A stretch of 64,000 nt of DNA. It comes from Maridesulfovibrio frigidus DSM 17176. Lineage in GTDB: Bacteria > Desulfobacterota > Desulfovibrionia > Desulfovibrionales > Desulfovibrionaceae. The position numbers and the translations under genes were made by a program. Of the stretch, positions 27,016-36,484 are shown piece after piece. Location: assembly GCF_000711735.1 (NCBI RefSeq), contig NZ_JONL01000007.1, positions 186,001 through 250,000 of the forward strand. Reading direction: 5' to 3'. Under the pieces are notes generated by a model that searched no databases, was not told where the DNA came from, and saw only the letters and a list, made by a program, of their open reading frames with translations. Position 1 is the stretch's first letter, and the number at the start of each line of letters is the position of its first letter.

Positions 27016-27510
27016 ATGAAACTTATTTTACGTGCCGATGTAGACGCTCTTGGTAGCCTTGGAGAAATCGTTTCAGTTAAAGCCGGTTACGGTCGCAACT
27101 ACTTGATTCCACAGGGACTTGCTATGCCTGCTTCCGCAGCTAATCTCAAGCAGTTCGAGCTTGAAAAGAGAAAGCTTCAGGAACAGGCTGACAGCCTACG
27201 CGCTCAGGCTCAGGGACTCAAAGACAGACTTGCTGAAGTTGAAGTCTGTGTTGAAGTTCGTGTTGGTGAAGGCGACAAACTCTACGGTTCCGTTACCGCA
27301 GTAAATGTTGCTGATGCTCTTGTTGAACTTGGTTTTGATATTGATCGCAGAAAAATTTTGCTTTCAGATCCTATCCGTTCACTAGGAACAGTTATTCTCG
27401 AAGTTAAACTTCACCCGGAAGTTCGTGGTGAAATCAAAGTGACTGTTTCTAAGAAAGGTCACGCAGTAGAAGAAGAAGCTCCTGCAGAACCAGAAGCAGA
27501 AGAGGCGTAA
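27016..27510 (+). CDS. rplI: 50S ribosomal protein L9
   Basis: 164 residues, slightly longer than the usual 148-150 because of an acidic tail (EEEAPAEPEAEEA). The N-terminal domain MKLILRADVDALGSLGEIVSVKAGYGRNYLIPQG is the canonical 23S rRNA-binding part, followed by the long connecting helix and C-terminal domain (LYGSVTAVNVADAL, LKLHPEV-like). The ribosome site is TAGGAGG. The 3' end overlaps the only open upstream extension of dnaB. Confidence 0.98.
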   Translation: MKLILRADVDALGSLGEIVSVKAGYGRNYLIPQGLAMPASAANLKQFELEKRKLQEQADSLRAQAQGLKDRLAEVEVCVEVRVGEGDKLYGSVTAVNVADALVELGFDIDRRKILLSDPIRSLGTVILEVKLHPEVRGEIKVTVSKKGHAVEEEAPAEPEAEEA

Positions 27511-27536
27511 GCCCGGCTCTACTTATAATTCAGGCG

Positions 27537-27556
27537 GAGCATCTTCTGATGCTCCG
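27537..27556 (+). other. Hairpin between rplI and dnaB
   Basis: GGAGCATC-TTCT-GATGCTCC, a perfect 8-bp stem with tetraloop and no T run, so probably not a terminator. It lies within the likely 5' coding or translation-initiation region of dnaB and could influence ribosome access. Confidence 0.5.
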
Positions 27557-27607
27557 TCTGATCTATTAAGGAAAGTACCACCCCACAATCTGGAAGCGGA
27601 ACAGGCT

Positions 27608-28912
27608 GTGCTCGGCGGAGTTTTTTTAAGTAATACTATATTCAATGATCTTGTTGACATAGTCCACTCAGACGATTTCTACTCCCCTTCCCATCAAGAA
27701 ATTTTCAGAGCTTTTGAAGCTCTTTATGCCAAAAATGCACCGATAGATATCGTAACTGTAAATGAGTACTTAACCATTACAGGTCATATTGATACTATTG
27801 GTGGTCCTGTTTATCTTGCAGACCTTGCCAACTCTGTTGTCAGTGCTGCAAATGCTCTTCATCATGCTGAAATTGTAGCTGAGAAGAAAATCCAACGCAG
27901 CCTTATAGACGCTGCCGCTACAATTATCACAGATAGTTTTGAAGCCCAAAATGTCAAAGAATTGCTCGATCATTCCGAGCAGGCAATTTTTGAAATTACT
28001 GACGCCAAAAAAACTACTACTATTAAAAATAGTAAAGAGCTGATTAAAGAAGTTTTTCAAGAACTAGAACTTAGAGTCGAACAAAAATCTCTAGTAACTG
28101 GCATACCCACATCTTATACTAAATTTGATGAAATGACAGCAGGTCTTCAAAACTCTGAGCTAGTCATTATTGCCGGACGACCTAGTATGGGTAAAACAGC
28201 TTTCGCTCTTAACGTAGCCATGCGCGCGGCACTGAACAGTGGCGTTCCAACGGCCGTATTCTCGCTTGAAATGGCCATGGGCCAGCTCATGACAAGAATG
28301 CTCGCTTGTCATGGTAAAGTTGACCTTGCGAGACTCCGTACCGGACAGCTCGATGATGAAGACTGGGCTAAGCTTTACGACGCAGCTCAGGACTTGACAG
28401 ACGCTCCAATCTTTATCGATGATACACCCTCACTTTCCACGATGGAACTAAGAGCTAGATGTCGAAGACTTAAATCCCAGCACAATCTTGGACTGGTTAT
28501 GGTCGACTACCTCCAGCTTATGCGTTCAAGCGCAAGAACTGACTCTCGTGAGCAGGAAATTGCTGACATTTCGCGTTCTTTAAAAGCGCTTGCAAAAGAA
28601 TTAAAAATACCCGTTCTTGCACTGTCACAGCTTAACCGTAAAGTTGAAGAACGTACCGACAAACGTCCTATGATGTCTGACTTACGTGAGTCTGGAGCTA
28701 TCGAGCAGGATGCGGATATTATTCTATTCCTCTACCGTGAAGATTTTTATAACAAAAAAGAAGACAAGCCTATCAATAACAAGGCTGAAGTCATTATCGG
28801 TAAACAGCGTAACGGTCCTACCGGAAGCGTTGAACTAGCATTTTTCGGTCAATATACGGCCTTTGAAAACCTTGCTGCAGAGCCTTATCCGTCTGAGTAT
28901 GGCGATGAATAA
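27608..28912 (+). CDS. dnaB: Replicative DNA helicase DnaB (coding extends upstream of the only ordinary start)
   Basis: Hexameric 5'-3' helicase of the replication fork. Walker A is GRPSMGKTAFALN, Walker B is LGLVMVDYLQLM, and the C-terminal RNA/DNA loop region has RESGAIEQDADIILFLYRED and IIGKQRNGPTG. From the GTG at 27608 it is 434 residues, but the conserved N-terminus KVPPHNLEAEQA is encoded just upstream (27572-27607) in the same open frame. That frame runs back to the stop at 27467-27469 and contains no ATG, GTG or TTG before 27608. A CTG at 27482, inside rplI, would give a normal-looking basic leader. The true start is therefore upstream of the given coordinate: a non-canonical codon, or a sequence error. 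Probably co-transcribed with the ribosomal protein genes. Confidence 0.93.
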   Translation: MLGGVFLSNTIFNDLVDIVHSDDFYSPSHQEIFRAFEALYAKNAPIDIVTVNEYLTITGHIDTIGGPVYLADLANSVVSAANALHHAEIVAEKKIQRSLIDAAATIITDSFEAQNVKELLDHSEQAIFEITDAKKTTTIKNSKELIKEVFQELELRVEQKSLVTGIPTSYTKFDEMTAGLQNSELVIIAGRPSMGKTAFALNVAMRAALNSGVPTAVFSLEMAMGQLMTRMLACHGKVDLARLRTGQLDDEDWAKLYDAAQDLTDAPIFIDDTPSLSTMELRARCRRLKSQHNLGLVMVDYLQLMRSSARTDSREQEIADISRSLKALAKELKIPVLALSQLNRKVEERTDKRPMMSDLRESGAIEQDADIILFLYREDFYNKKEDKPINNKAEVIIGKQRNGPTGSVELAFFGQYTAFENLAAEPYPSEYGDE

Positions 28913-28967
28913 TCGAAGCTCACAAATAGACGAGAATCAATGAAAAATAACTAGCCGGAGAAATAAT

Positions 28968-30266
28968 ATGTATTTCGATAAAGTTGAAAACCTCGATAGA
29001 AATGAACTTGAAAAACTTCAAGCTAAAAGACTGAAAGAAACAATCGAGCAAGCCTCCAATTCTCCATATTATAGTGACATTTTCAAAAAAAATAATATTG
29101 ATTCATCATTAATAAAAACTGCTGATGATATTAAAAAACTTCCTTTTACAACAAAAGAAGACCTCCGCTCGCAGTATCCATACGGTTTACTTACAAAATC
29201 TCTTGACGAATTTGTTCGCCTCCACGCTTCTTCCGGCACAACCGGAACCCCTACTGCTGTTTTTTATACTCAAAAAGATCTCGATACATGGGCAAGTCTA
29301 ATGGCTCGTTCAATGTATGCAGTTGGAGTCAGGCGTTCTGATGTATTACAAAATATGTCCGGCTATGGCCTTTTCACAGGCGGACTCGGAATCCACTACG
29401 GCTCAGAGCGCCTTGGATGTCTGACAGTTCCGGCAGGCGCAGGTAATACCAAGCGCCAGATCAAGCTTATCCGCGATTTCAACGTTACTGCGCTCCACAT
29501 TATCCCGTCCTTTGCACTTTACTTCGCTGGTAAAGTTAAAGCTGAGGGATACGATCCAGCCGAAATGCCTTGGAAAATTGCTCTTATCGGAGCTGAGCCG
29601 CACACCGAACACACCAGAAAAAAGATTGAAGAAATGCTTCATATTAAAGCATACAATTCTTATGGTCTTTCGGAGATGAACGGTCCCGGTGTTGCTTTTG
29701 AGTGTACCGAGCAAGACGGCATGCATATATGGGAAGACTCTTTCATTGCAGAAATCATTGATCCGGAAACGGGTGAACACGTTCCTGACGGCGAAATAGG
29801 CGAGCTTGTTATGACGACCCTTACTCGTGAGGGCATGCCAATCATTCGTTACAGAACACGCGACCTGACCCGCTTTATTCCCGGCAAGTGTAAATGCGGC
29901 AGAACTTCTCGCCGAATTGACAGAATAGCTGGCCGTGCCGATGACATGCTCATTATTAAGGGTGTTAATATTTACCCGATGCAGATCGAACAGATCATCA
30001 TGGCTATTCCTGAGGTTGGTGAAAATTACTTGATTGAACTTTACAGAGATGGGTTCATTGACCAGATTAAAGTTAAGGTCGAAATTAAAGATCAGTATTT
30101 TGTCGAAGACATGAGAGTATTGCAGGGTTTACAAAAACTTATTGCAAACAAGCTCAGGGATGAAATTCTGGTTACTCCTAAAGTTGAACTTGTTCAGCAT
30201 AATTCTATTGAAAAATCTGAAGGAAAAGCTCAACGCGTAATCGACACAAGAGAAGTTGAGAAATAA
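28968..30266 (+). CDS. paaK: Phenylacetate-CoA ligase (PaaK-like adenylate-forming enzyme)
   Basis: 432 residues, the family length. It activates an aryl acid (phenylacetate or a relative) to its CoA thioester with ATP. The P-loop-like AMP-binding motif is HASSGTTGTPTAVFYT, followed by AYNSYGLSEMNGPGVAFEC and YRTRDLTRFIPGKCKCGRTSRRID, where the cysteines fit the zinc-like cluster of this family, then IKGVNIYPMQIEQI. Ribosome site CGGAG. In sulfate reducers these enzymes often accompany indolepyruvate oxidoreductase in aromatic amino-acid degradation, but that is not in the window. Substrate not proven. Confidence 0.9.
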   Translation: MYFDKVENLDRNELEKLQAKRLKETIEQASNSPYYSDIFKKNNIDSSLIKTADDIKKLPFTTKEDLRSQYPYGLLTKSLDEFVRLHASSGTTGTPTAVFYTQKDLDTWASLMARSMYAVGVRRSDVLQNMSGYGLFTGGLGIHYGSERLGCLTVPAGAGNTKRQIKLIRDFNVTALHIIPSFALYFAGKVKAEGYDPAEMPWKIALIGAEPHTEHTRKKIEEMLHIKAYNSYGLSEMNGPGVAFECTEQDGMHIWEDSFIAEIIDPETGEHVPDGEIGELVMTTLTREGMPIIRYRTRDLTRFIPGKCKCGRTSRRIDRIAGRADDMLIIKGVNIYPMQIEQIIMAIPEVGENYLIELYRDGFIDQIKVKVEIKDQYFVEDMRVLQGLQKLIANKLRDEILVTPKVELVQHNSIEKSEGKAQRVIDTREVEK

Positions 30267-30269
30267 GAG

Positions 30270-30773
30270 ATGATTACTGCCTTAGCGATATTGGTCATCC
30301 TCTTAATGCTATGCTCTTTGGCCCTGCATATTTTTGGATTGCCTGCAAACTGGCTCATTATGGGTCTTGTCATTGGTTGGAAATTATTTCTACCGGAGAC
30401 CATGACTTGGAATTTCATCATGGTTCTGGCAGCAATTGCTCTTGTCGGTGAAATTTTAGAATTTGCAGCACAATATTTTGGTGGAAAAAAATACGGAGCA
30501 ACAGGCCGAGGCAGCATAGGCGCATTCGTAGGCGCCATTGCCGGAGCAATTTTAGGCGCACCATTTTTTTTCGGACTGGGAGCACTTCCCGGAGCCCTAC
30601 TCGGCTCATTCGGGGGCTGCTTAGTCCTTGAACTCTCGCATGGTAGAACTTTCGCTGACGCCCAACACTCCGCATGGGGTGCATTCTGGGGAAAAGCATT
30701 TGGTTTGGCAATTAAGGTCAGTCTCGGAGTATGGATGTTCGTTTTGAGCATTCCGAAGATTTGGCCTTCGTAA
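30270..30773 (+). CDS. DUF456 family membrane protein
   Basis: 167 residues with about four hydrophobic segments (ALAILVILLMLCSLALHIF, MGLVIGWKLFL, GAFVGAIAGAILGAPFFFGLGALPGALLGSFGGCLVLEL, AFGLAIKVSLGVWMFVLSI). The Gly-rich GxxxGxxxG central region is typical of DUF456, an integral-membrane family of unknown function. It starts three bases after the paaK stop (GAAATAAGAGATG), so it is in the same transcript. Confidence 0.83.
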   Translation: MITALAILVILLMLCSLALHIFGLPANWLIMGLVIGWKLFLPETMTWNFIMVLAAIALVGEILEFAAQYFGGKKYGATGRGSIGAFVGAIAGAILGAPFFFGLGALPGALLGSFGGCLVLELSHGRTFADAQHSAWGAFWGKAFGLAIKVSLGVWMFVLSIPKIWPS

Positions 30774-30810
30774 TATTTACCGCTATTTATGAAACCCTCG
30801 CGGAGGACTT

Positions 30811-32262
30811 ATGTCTCAGGCTAATACATTCCCTACATATAGGGGAAAGATGGAATACCACTGTCTCGGTTGCGGACAGCATTACGGAATTGATGAATTA
30901 TACTACACTTGCCCTGAATGTGGTTCCGTCTTCATTCTACAGGATCTCACATTTGACGAGTTGAAAAAAACATCCGGTCAGGAATGGCGCGATTTGTTTG
31001 ATTCACGTACAGCCACCAAAAAAGACAGCCTCAGAGGTATTTTCAGATTCTACGAGTTATTTGCTCCAGTTCTTGAAGAAAAGGACATCTTATACCTTGG
31101 CGAAGGTAACACTCCGGTTGTTGCATCAAGTCCGAATTTAAATAAAATTGTTGGAATTAATACCTCCTACAAAAATGACGGGCAGAATCCAAGTGCCTCC
31201 TTTAAAGATAGAGGTATGGCTTGCGCATTCAGTTACATAAATGCTCTCCTCGCTAAAAACAACTGGGATGAAATACTCACAGTTTGTGCTTCCACCGGTG
31301 ATACTTCAGCTGCTGCAGCCCTTTACGCTTCTTACATAGGCGGACCGGTTAAATCAGTTGTTATTCTGCCCGAAGGGAAAGTAACTCCTCAGCAGTTGGC
31401 TCAGCCACTTGGTAGCGGAGCGAAAGTTCTTGAAGTTCCCGGTGTATTTGATGATTGCATGAAGGTAGTCGAGCACTTGGCTGACAACTACAGAGTAGCC
31501 CTGCTCAACTCCAAGAACTCTTGGAGAATCCTTGGACAGGAATCTTATGCGTTTGAAGTAGCACAGTGGTATGACTGGGATCTCAAAGGAAAATGCATTT
31601 TCGTTCCAATCGGTAATGCCGGAAACGTCACCGCCATTATGGCCGGTTTCCTGAAACTATACGAACTTGATATCATTAAAGAACTTCCGCGCATCTTCGG
31701 CGTTCAGTCAGCTCACGCCGACCCTGTCTACCGTTACTACTCAGTAGATGATCCGAAAGAGCGCAAATATAAACCTGTCGTTGTACAGCCTTCTGTCGCG
31801 CAGGCGGCAATGATCGGTAATCCCGTATCATTCCCAAGAGTTCAATATTTTGCAGATAAATACGAAGCAATCGGCGGCAAGGAATCATTTCAAGTGATTC
31901 AGGTTTCCGAACAGTCCATCATGGACAGCATGCTTCTCGCAAATTCACATGGGCACATTGCCTGTACACAGGGCGGCGAATGTTTAGCTGGTCTCATCAG
32001 AGCAAAAGAACTGGGACTCATCAGTGACAAAGAATGTGCTGTACTCGATTCTACTGCTCATCAACTTAAGTTTGTTGGCTTTCAGGACATGTACTACCAA
32101 AACGCGTTCCCACCGGAATATGAAGTTACACCTGATGCGTCCAAAGCGAATGCACCTGAGCTTGTAATTGAGTCTGCATTGAAAGATTCCATGTCAGAAG
32201 CGGATTACATTACTAAAGCAGCTAATAACGTCGTTTCTATGCTCGGTCTGGAGAAAAAATAA
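30811..32262 (+). CDS. thrC: Threonine synthase
   Basis: 483 residues. A PLP enzyme making threonine from O-phosphohomoserine. It carries an N-terminal zinc-ribbon-like segment (YHCLGCGQHYG...YTCPECGS, about 12-36), seen in part of the family, and the PLP-lysine motif NPSASFKDRGMACAF. VPIGNAGNVTAIMAGF binds the cofactor phosphate. GCGGAGG precedes the ATG. Its stop is immediately followed by the GTG of the next gene, so they are coupled. Confidence 0.95.
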   Translation: MSQANTFPTYRGKMEYHCLGCGQHYGIDELYYTCPECGSVFILQDLTFDELKKTSGQEWRDLFDSRTATKKDSLRGIFRFYELFAPVLEEKDILYLGEGNTPVVASSPNLNKIVGINTSYKNDGQNPSASFKDRGMACAFSYINALLAKNNWDEILTVCASTGDTSAAAALYASYIGGPVKSVVILPEGKVTPQQLAQPLGSGAKVLEVPGVFDDCMKVVEHLADNYRVALLNSKNSWRILGQESYAFEVAQWYDWDLKGKCIFVPIGNAGNVTAIMAGFLKLYELDIIKELPRIFGVQSAHADPVYRYYSVDDPKERKYKPVVVQPSVAQAAMIGNPVSFPRVQYFADKYEAIGGKESFQVIQVSEQSIMDSMLLANSHGHIACTQGGECLAGLIRAKELGLISDKECAVLDSTAHQLKFVGFQDMYYQNAFPPEYEVTPDASKANAPELVIESALKDSMSEADYITKAANNVVSMLGLEKK

Positions 32263-33006
32263 GTGGCGAAAAAAGAACGCGCGGATCAAATGCTTTTCGC
32301 TCAAGGACTTTCAGAAAGCCGTGAGCAAGCAAAGCGTATGATCATGGCGGGACAAGCCCACTATCTTCTGAACGGTCAAAAAACACCTATTACTAAGCCG
32401 GGCATGCAACTTTTACCTGACCTTGAAATAGTAGTTAAAGGCAAAGACAGATTTGTAAGTCGCGGTGGGTACAAACTGCTCACAGCGATTGAAGAATTGG
32501 GACTTGATCCCAAAGATAAAGTTGCGCTTGATGCCGGAGCTTCTACAGGCGGATTCACTGATTGTATGCTTCAATTCGGAGCTGTCAGAGTGTACGCCGC
32601 AGATGTTGGTTACGGTCAGCTTCATTGGAAACTTCAAAAGGATGAACGCGTAATAAATTTAGAGCGCATCAACCTGCGACATGCCGAAAAAAGCTTAATC
32701 CCTGAGGATATTGATCTCGTTGTCTGTGATGTATCTTTTATATCCCTAACAAAGGTACTCCCTGCTTTAGTGCGCTTTTTAAAAGATACAGGTGAAATAG
32801 TCTGCCTTATTAAGCCTCAATTTGAAGTAGGTCCGGGCCAGACAGATAAAGGCATCGTCAGAGACGAAGCACTGCGCCAGCAAACGGTCGACATGATCGT
32901 AGACTTTGCAGCCTCCGAACTGCAATTAACACTTAAAGGTATTGTTCCTTCGAGTATTAAAGGGCCAAAAGGAAATCAGGAATATCTTGCTTACTTTGTA
33001 AGATAG
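32263..33006 (+). CDS. tlyA: TlyA-family rRNA 2'-O-methyltransferase (S4 plus FtsJ domains)
   Basis: 247 residues starting with GTG directly after the thrC stop. An N-terminal S4 RNA-binding domain (ERADQMLFAQGLSESREQAKRMIMAGQA, 4-31) is followed by a Rossmann FtsJ-type methyltransferase: KVALDAGASTGGFTDCMLQFGA is motif I, VVCDVSFISLTKVLPAL is typical of TlyA, and LIKPQFEVGP follows. In other bacteria TlyA methylates 16S/23S rRNA; some relatives are annotated as hemolysins, mainly for historical reasons. Followed by a strong terminator, so it ends the paaK-DUF456-thrC-tlyA run. Confidence 0.92.
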   Translation: MAKKERADQMLFAQGLSESREQAKRMIMAGQAHYLLNGQKTPITKPGMQLLPDLEIVVKGKDRFVSRGGYKLLTAIEELGLDPKDKVALDAGASTGGFTDCMLQFGAVRVYAADVGYGQLHWKLQKDERVINLERINLRHAEKSLIPEDIDLVVCDVSFISLTKVLPALVRFLKDTGEIVCLIKPQFEVGPGQTDKGIVRDEALRQQTVDMIVDFAASELQLTLKGIVPSSIKGPKGNQEYLAYFVR

Positions 33007-33028
33007 TCATTGCTACATTCTACTAATA

Positions 33029-33063
33029 AAAGGGCCGCTTGAGTTATCAAGCGGCCCTTTTTC
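33029..33063 (+). terminator. Intrinsic terminator after tlyA
   Basis: AAGGGCCGCTTGA / TCAAGCGGCCCTTTTT, a strong GC-rich stem with a T run. Confidence 0.95.
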
Positions 33064-33316
33064 TTTTATAAAAACTCTACAACAATTAGTTCTGATTGTT
33101 ATGCAACGTAACACCTCTTCTAAACATACACTTATGTATCTTTTATTTAAAACATTGCGTCCAATGTTAACAAAAATCAAAGCACTATTCAGATATCTTA
33201 AATTTTCTTTACTTACATTATCAATAGATATAGTGATTAATCGCTTCAAAAATAGTCAACACGCTTATTTTGGTTTTATTTTGAGTGTTACGTATATTTT
33301 GCTTTGAGGAGTTACA
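33064..33316. other. AT-rich leader region of the FadL-type gene; no gene seen
   Basis: About 250 bp, roughly 70% A+T. A 68-codon open frame here has no ribosome site and unlikely composition. It must contain the promoter of the downstream porin, but I cannot pick the hexamers with confidence. Confidence 0.5.
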
Positions 33317-34597
33317 ATGAAAATAAGGGTTACACTATTTCTTTTCTTACTAGGACTTGTTTTATCATCAATCTTATGCGTAAAAGCACAAGCATCTGGA
33401 TTTGCTCTTTATGAATGGAGTGCGCGTAGCAATGCTCTTGGGGGAGCAATGATTGCCAAAGCGGATGACGCTTCAGCCATTGCATGGAATGCAGCTGGAA
33501 TTACCCAGCTTGAAGGAACTCAAACATTAGCAGGAGTTTCACTAATTGCTCCTTCAAATGACGTAACAACTAGCTACAACGGCGTTGATACAGCAGAAAG
33601 TATTAACAAAAAAGTTTTCGTCCCACCGCACGCGTATATTACACATCAGGTAAACGACAGCCTATGGCTTGGAGTAGGAACATTCACCCGCTTCGGACTA
33701 GGTACATCTTTCGACCAGAACTGGAGCGGTAGATATTCATCATATGATACTGAATTAAACAGTTTCTCGGTCAACCCGAATCTTGCTTACAAATTCAACG
33801 ATTATATTTCTTTCGCACTTGGTGTTGAGCTCATGTATGTTAGAGCCGATCTTCGTAAAAAGATTGACCCAACAGGCGCAAACGATCCTAACAATACGAC
33901 AAATGACGTTGATCAACGTATCATAGTAGACACAGTCAGCCCCGGTTTTAATGCTGGAGTGAGAATTACACCAAACGATGAATGGGCTATCGGATTATCA
34001 TATCGCAGTGAAATGCTTCACCACGCAAGTGGATCAGCAAGCTACAATGTCCCTACCGGAGTAAGCACTGCGACAAGATTTAACGACTCACAGGTTACAA
34101 TGTCTATGAATACACCAAACATGTTCATGTTTGGTGTTGAATATAAACCGATTCCTAACATCAGCCTCGAAGCTGACGCTATTTACTCCGAATGGAGCTC
34201 ATACAGCGACATCGCCTACAACTTTGCTGACTCCACAGCCATAGGCATAACTAACGTAACTATTAATAAGAAATGGGAAGATGTTTGGAGATTCCAGCTA
34301 GGCGTGGAATACCTTCCACTTGATGACTTCGATTTAGCCCTAAGAGCCGGCTATGTTTATGACCAAAGCCCGATTCGCGAAGGGTATGAAGACTACATGC
34401 TGCCGACAAATGATCGTCAGATGGTATCAACAGGTTTGGGTATGACTTTTGACAGCTTTGTTGTCGACGTCTCTTACAATTACCTCTGGATGAAAGATCG
34501 TACCATAGAAGCAAGAGCCGGAACTGGTGTTCTTGATACCAAAACAACTAACGGCATGACCCACATTGTAGGGCTCAGCCTAGGTTACAACTTCTAA
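33317..34597 (+). CDS. FadL/TodX-family (OMPP1) outer-membrane transporter
   Basis: 426 residues. The signal peptide is MKIRVTLFLFLLGLVLSSILCVKAQA, and the mature N-terminus SGFALYEWSARSNALGGAMIAKADDASAIAWNAAGI is the FadL hatch region (NAAGI replaces the common NPAGI). It should form a 14-strand beta barrel that lets hydrophobic molecules such as fatty acids or aromatics diffuse laterally across the outer membrane. The C-terminus GLSLGYNF ends with Phe as required for barrel assembly. GAGGAG precedes the ATG; monocistronic with its own terminator. Substrate unknown. Confidence 0.92.
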   Translation: MKIRVTLFLFLLGLVLSSILCVKAQASGFALYEWSARSNALGGAMIAKADDASAIAWNAAGITQLEGTQTLAGVSLIAPSNDVTTSYNGVDTAESINKKVFVPPHAYITHQVNDSLWLGVGTFTRFGLGTSFDQNWSGRYSSYDTELNSFSVNPNLAYKFNDYISFALGVELMYVRADLRKKIDPTGANDPNNTTNDVDQRIIVDTVSPGFNAGVRITPNDEWAIGLSYRSEMLHHASGSASYNVPTGVSTATRFNDSQVTMSMNTPNMFMFGVEYKPIPNISLEADAIYSEWSSYSDIAYNFADSTAIGITNVTINKKWEDVWRFQLGVEYLPLDDFDLALRAGYVYDQSPIREGYEDYMLPTNDRQMVSTGLGMTFDSFVVDVSYNYLWMKDRTIEARAGTGVLDTKTTNGMTHIVGLSLGYNF

Positions 34598-34640
34598 TAA
34601 TTCCTATGATATAGGCGTAAAACCTATTATAAACTTAAAT

Positions 34641-34672
34641 GGCCCGCTTCGATTGAAGCGGGCCTTATTTTT
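34641..34672 (+). terminator. Intrinsic terminator of the FadL-type gene
   Basis: GGCCCGCTTC-GATT-GAAGCGGGCC followed by TTATTTTTT. Its T run touches the stop codon of the convergent DUF4139 gene. Confidence 0.93.
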
Positions 34673-36210
34673 TATTTTCCTGAACCTAAATCAATATCCA
34701 TATCATCCGGTGCATTTAATTTTACGCCGTACTCAATTTCAGTTTTTTGACCCGCAGCAACTTCAGCAAGCCACTCAAAATTATTGTCTTTAATTTTAGC
34801 TTCAGGCTTTGAGCTATCTACAAGTTTAATTCTTTTGTCACCAGCCCTCGGAGCAGATTCCTGAACCTTAATCACAACCTTATTTTTGCGTTCATTAGAT
34901 AATGTTATTAAATAATCCCAATCATAAGTCTGCTTAGATCCAAACAAACCTTTCTCTCCAGACTGTTTCGCTACGATTTTATGCTTAGCATTCAAAAGCG
35001 GATCCGCGCCAAAAAACACAGTTTTCTCTTTACCTGAAAAAGAGAAATTAACCTTCTCAAGCACTGCTCCTTCCATCAAAACCAAAGCCTGACCGGGCCG
35101 ATAGTCTCTAGCCTCTTTAAGCACAGCCTTGGCAGACACAAATACATCTGAACTTCGTGATGGACGAGCTAAATATGTGAATTCAGAATTCCAATTCTCA
35201 GCAGATATAGCGTATTTTCTAGCTGGACCGGCAACAATAGTCTTCGTACCAAGCTCCCAGATAGAATATGTTGATTTGCGAACCTGTCTCGGGGCTGCAG
35301 GCGAGGCTGCTGCATCATTCATCGGAGCAGATTCCATCGCCATCATAGGTCGCGCATAACTTTTAGGCTGAGGACTTTCGGGCTCAAGCGGTTTGATAAC
35401 CCACCGAGCAAGATTCGGAGGAGACATTCGCGAATTCTGCTTAACAGTTGCCAGTGCTACATCATAATTTTTGAAGTCCTGACCACTGCCCTGCCATATT
35501 TCTGCCTCAAATGAGAACTTTATTTGCTGAGTTTCAGGGTAAGCATCCAGTTTGTATTTTGGTCTCCATCCGCAATTGCGAAGCATATACCCTATCTTAA
35601 ATGAACCACTTTTAATTCCATCTCCAGCGACAGAAACTGTAACTATCCAGCGACTTTTTCCTTGTCCTGAAATTCCATTGAGCTTTCTCTTCTGATCGTC
35701 AATCAACTCTTTCAAATCTTGGCTCTGAACCTTTAACTTTACAGATTGATTATATAGCTTTGTCAAATTTGAAACTACCAAACCCGCAATTTTGTTAACA
35801 TCATCAGCCTTAGTCTGCTGAACTTTGCCTCTTTCCTTCCAGAAAAGGATGCCTCCTTCAACTGCTTGAGCCTGAGCATTTACAGCTGCTAATTTTGAAC
35901 TAAGCAAATCAATATTTTTTACAATATTCACAGCTGCTGAAGATTCGGATAAATCGTCCCTAAGCCATGAAACGTCATTAATGGAAATACCTTCCGTAAG
36001 AGGCGCAATGGAAAAAGATTCAGGCAAAGCCTGTCCAGGCAAAATAAACTCAACGCTTTCGCCATAACTTGTTGTTTTTAAATCAACTTTAACTTGCCTA
36101 GATACATCTGCTCCTGAAGGATAAAACACTACCCGGTCAGGAGACGCAAACGCATAGCAAGCCGACATTATTGAAATAAGCAACGTCATAAATATAATTT
36201 TTTTACGCAA
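34672..36210 (-). CDS. DUF4139 (MuiA-like) exported protein
   Basis: 512 residues with a signal peptide (MRKKIIFMTLLISIMSACYAFA). A short N-terminal DUF4140-like beta region (VVFYPSGADVSRQVKVDL), a coiled-coil middle (about 85-175) and a C-terminal DUF4139 beta domain (SRWIVTVSVAG...GWRPKYKLDAYPETQQIKFSFEAEIWQGSGQDFKNYDVALAT) match proteins annotated as mucoidy inhibitor A. The start is TTG: GAGGG lies seven bases upstream and no ATG is better placed. A periplasmic or outer-membrane-associated role is likely; molecular function unknown. Confidence 0.85.
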   Translation of the reverse strand: MRKKIIFMTLLISIMSACYAFASPDRVVFYPSGADVSRQVKVDLKTTSYGESVEFILPGQALPESFSIAPLTEGISINDVSWLRDDLSESSAAVNIVKNIDLLSSKLAAVNAQAQAVEGGILFWKERGKVQQTKADDVNKIAGLVVSNLTKLYNQSVKLKVQSQDLKELIDDQKRKLNGISGQGKSRWIVTVSVAGDGIKSGSFKIGYMLRNCGWRPKYKLDAYPETQQIKFSFEAEIWQGSGQDFKNYDVALATVKQNSRMSPPNLARWVIKPLEPESPQPKSYARPMMAMESAPMNDAAASPAAPRQVRKSTYSIWELGTKTIVAGPARKYAISAENWNSEFTYLARPSRSSDVFVSAKAVLKEARDYRPGQALVLMEGAVLEKVNFSFSGKEKTVFFGADPLLNAKHKIVAKQSGEKGLFGSKQTYDWDYLITLSNERKNKVVIKVQESAPRAGDKRIKLVDSSKPEAKIKDNNFEWLAEVAAGQKTEIEYGVKLNAPDDMDIDLGSGK

Positions 36211-36484
36211 GTAAGCACCCTCTTTTATCTGTACAAATCATTAATTAGTATCAGCTCCATTTAAGCCATCATTATGGTTACTATATCAAAAAAAGCATCA
36301 AAATATAAACATATAAAAAATTTAATTAACAATGACACGCCCAATTAAGACCCAAAGGTTGAACGATTGTTATTATTGATATATTTATTTACTAACTAAA
36401 AAACTGTCCTTCTCGACAAAACTAAAAATTTATTAAATAATCAGTTGGTTAACTATTTTTAACATTTAAACTCACGGAGACGTG
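36211..36484. other. Divergent DUF4139/galE spacer
   Basis: About 270 bp, very AT-rich, no gene or RNA recognised. It should hold promoters for both flanking genes. Confidence 0.4.

Noticed and set aside
33101-33307. 68-codon open frame upstream of the FadL-type gene
   Set aside because: No ribosome site, very AT-rich codons, not in a plausible operon; it lies in the leader region.
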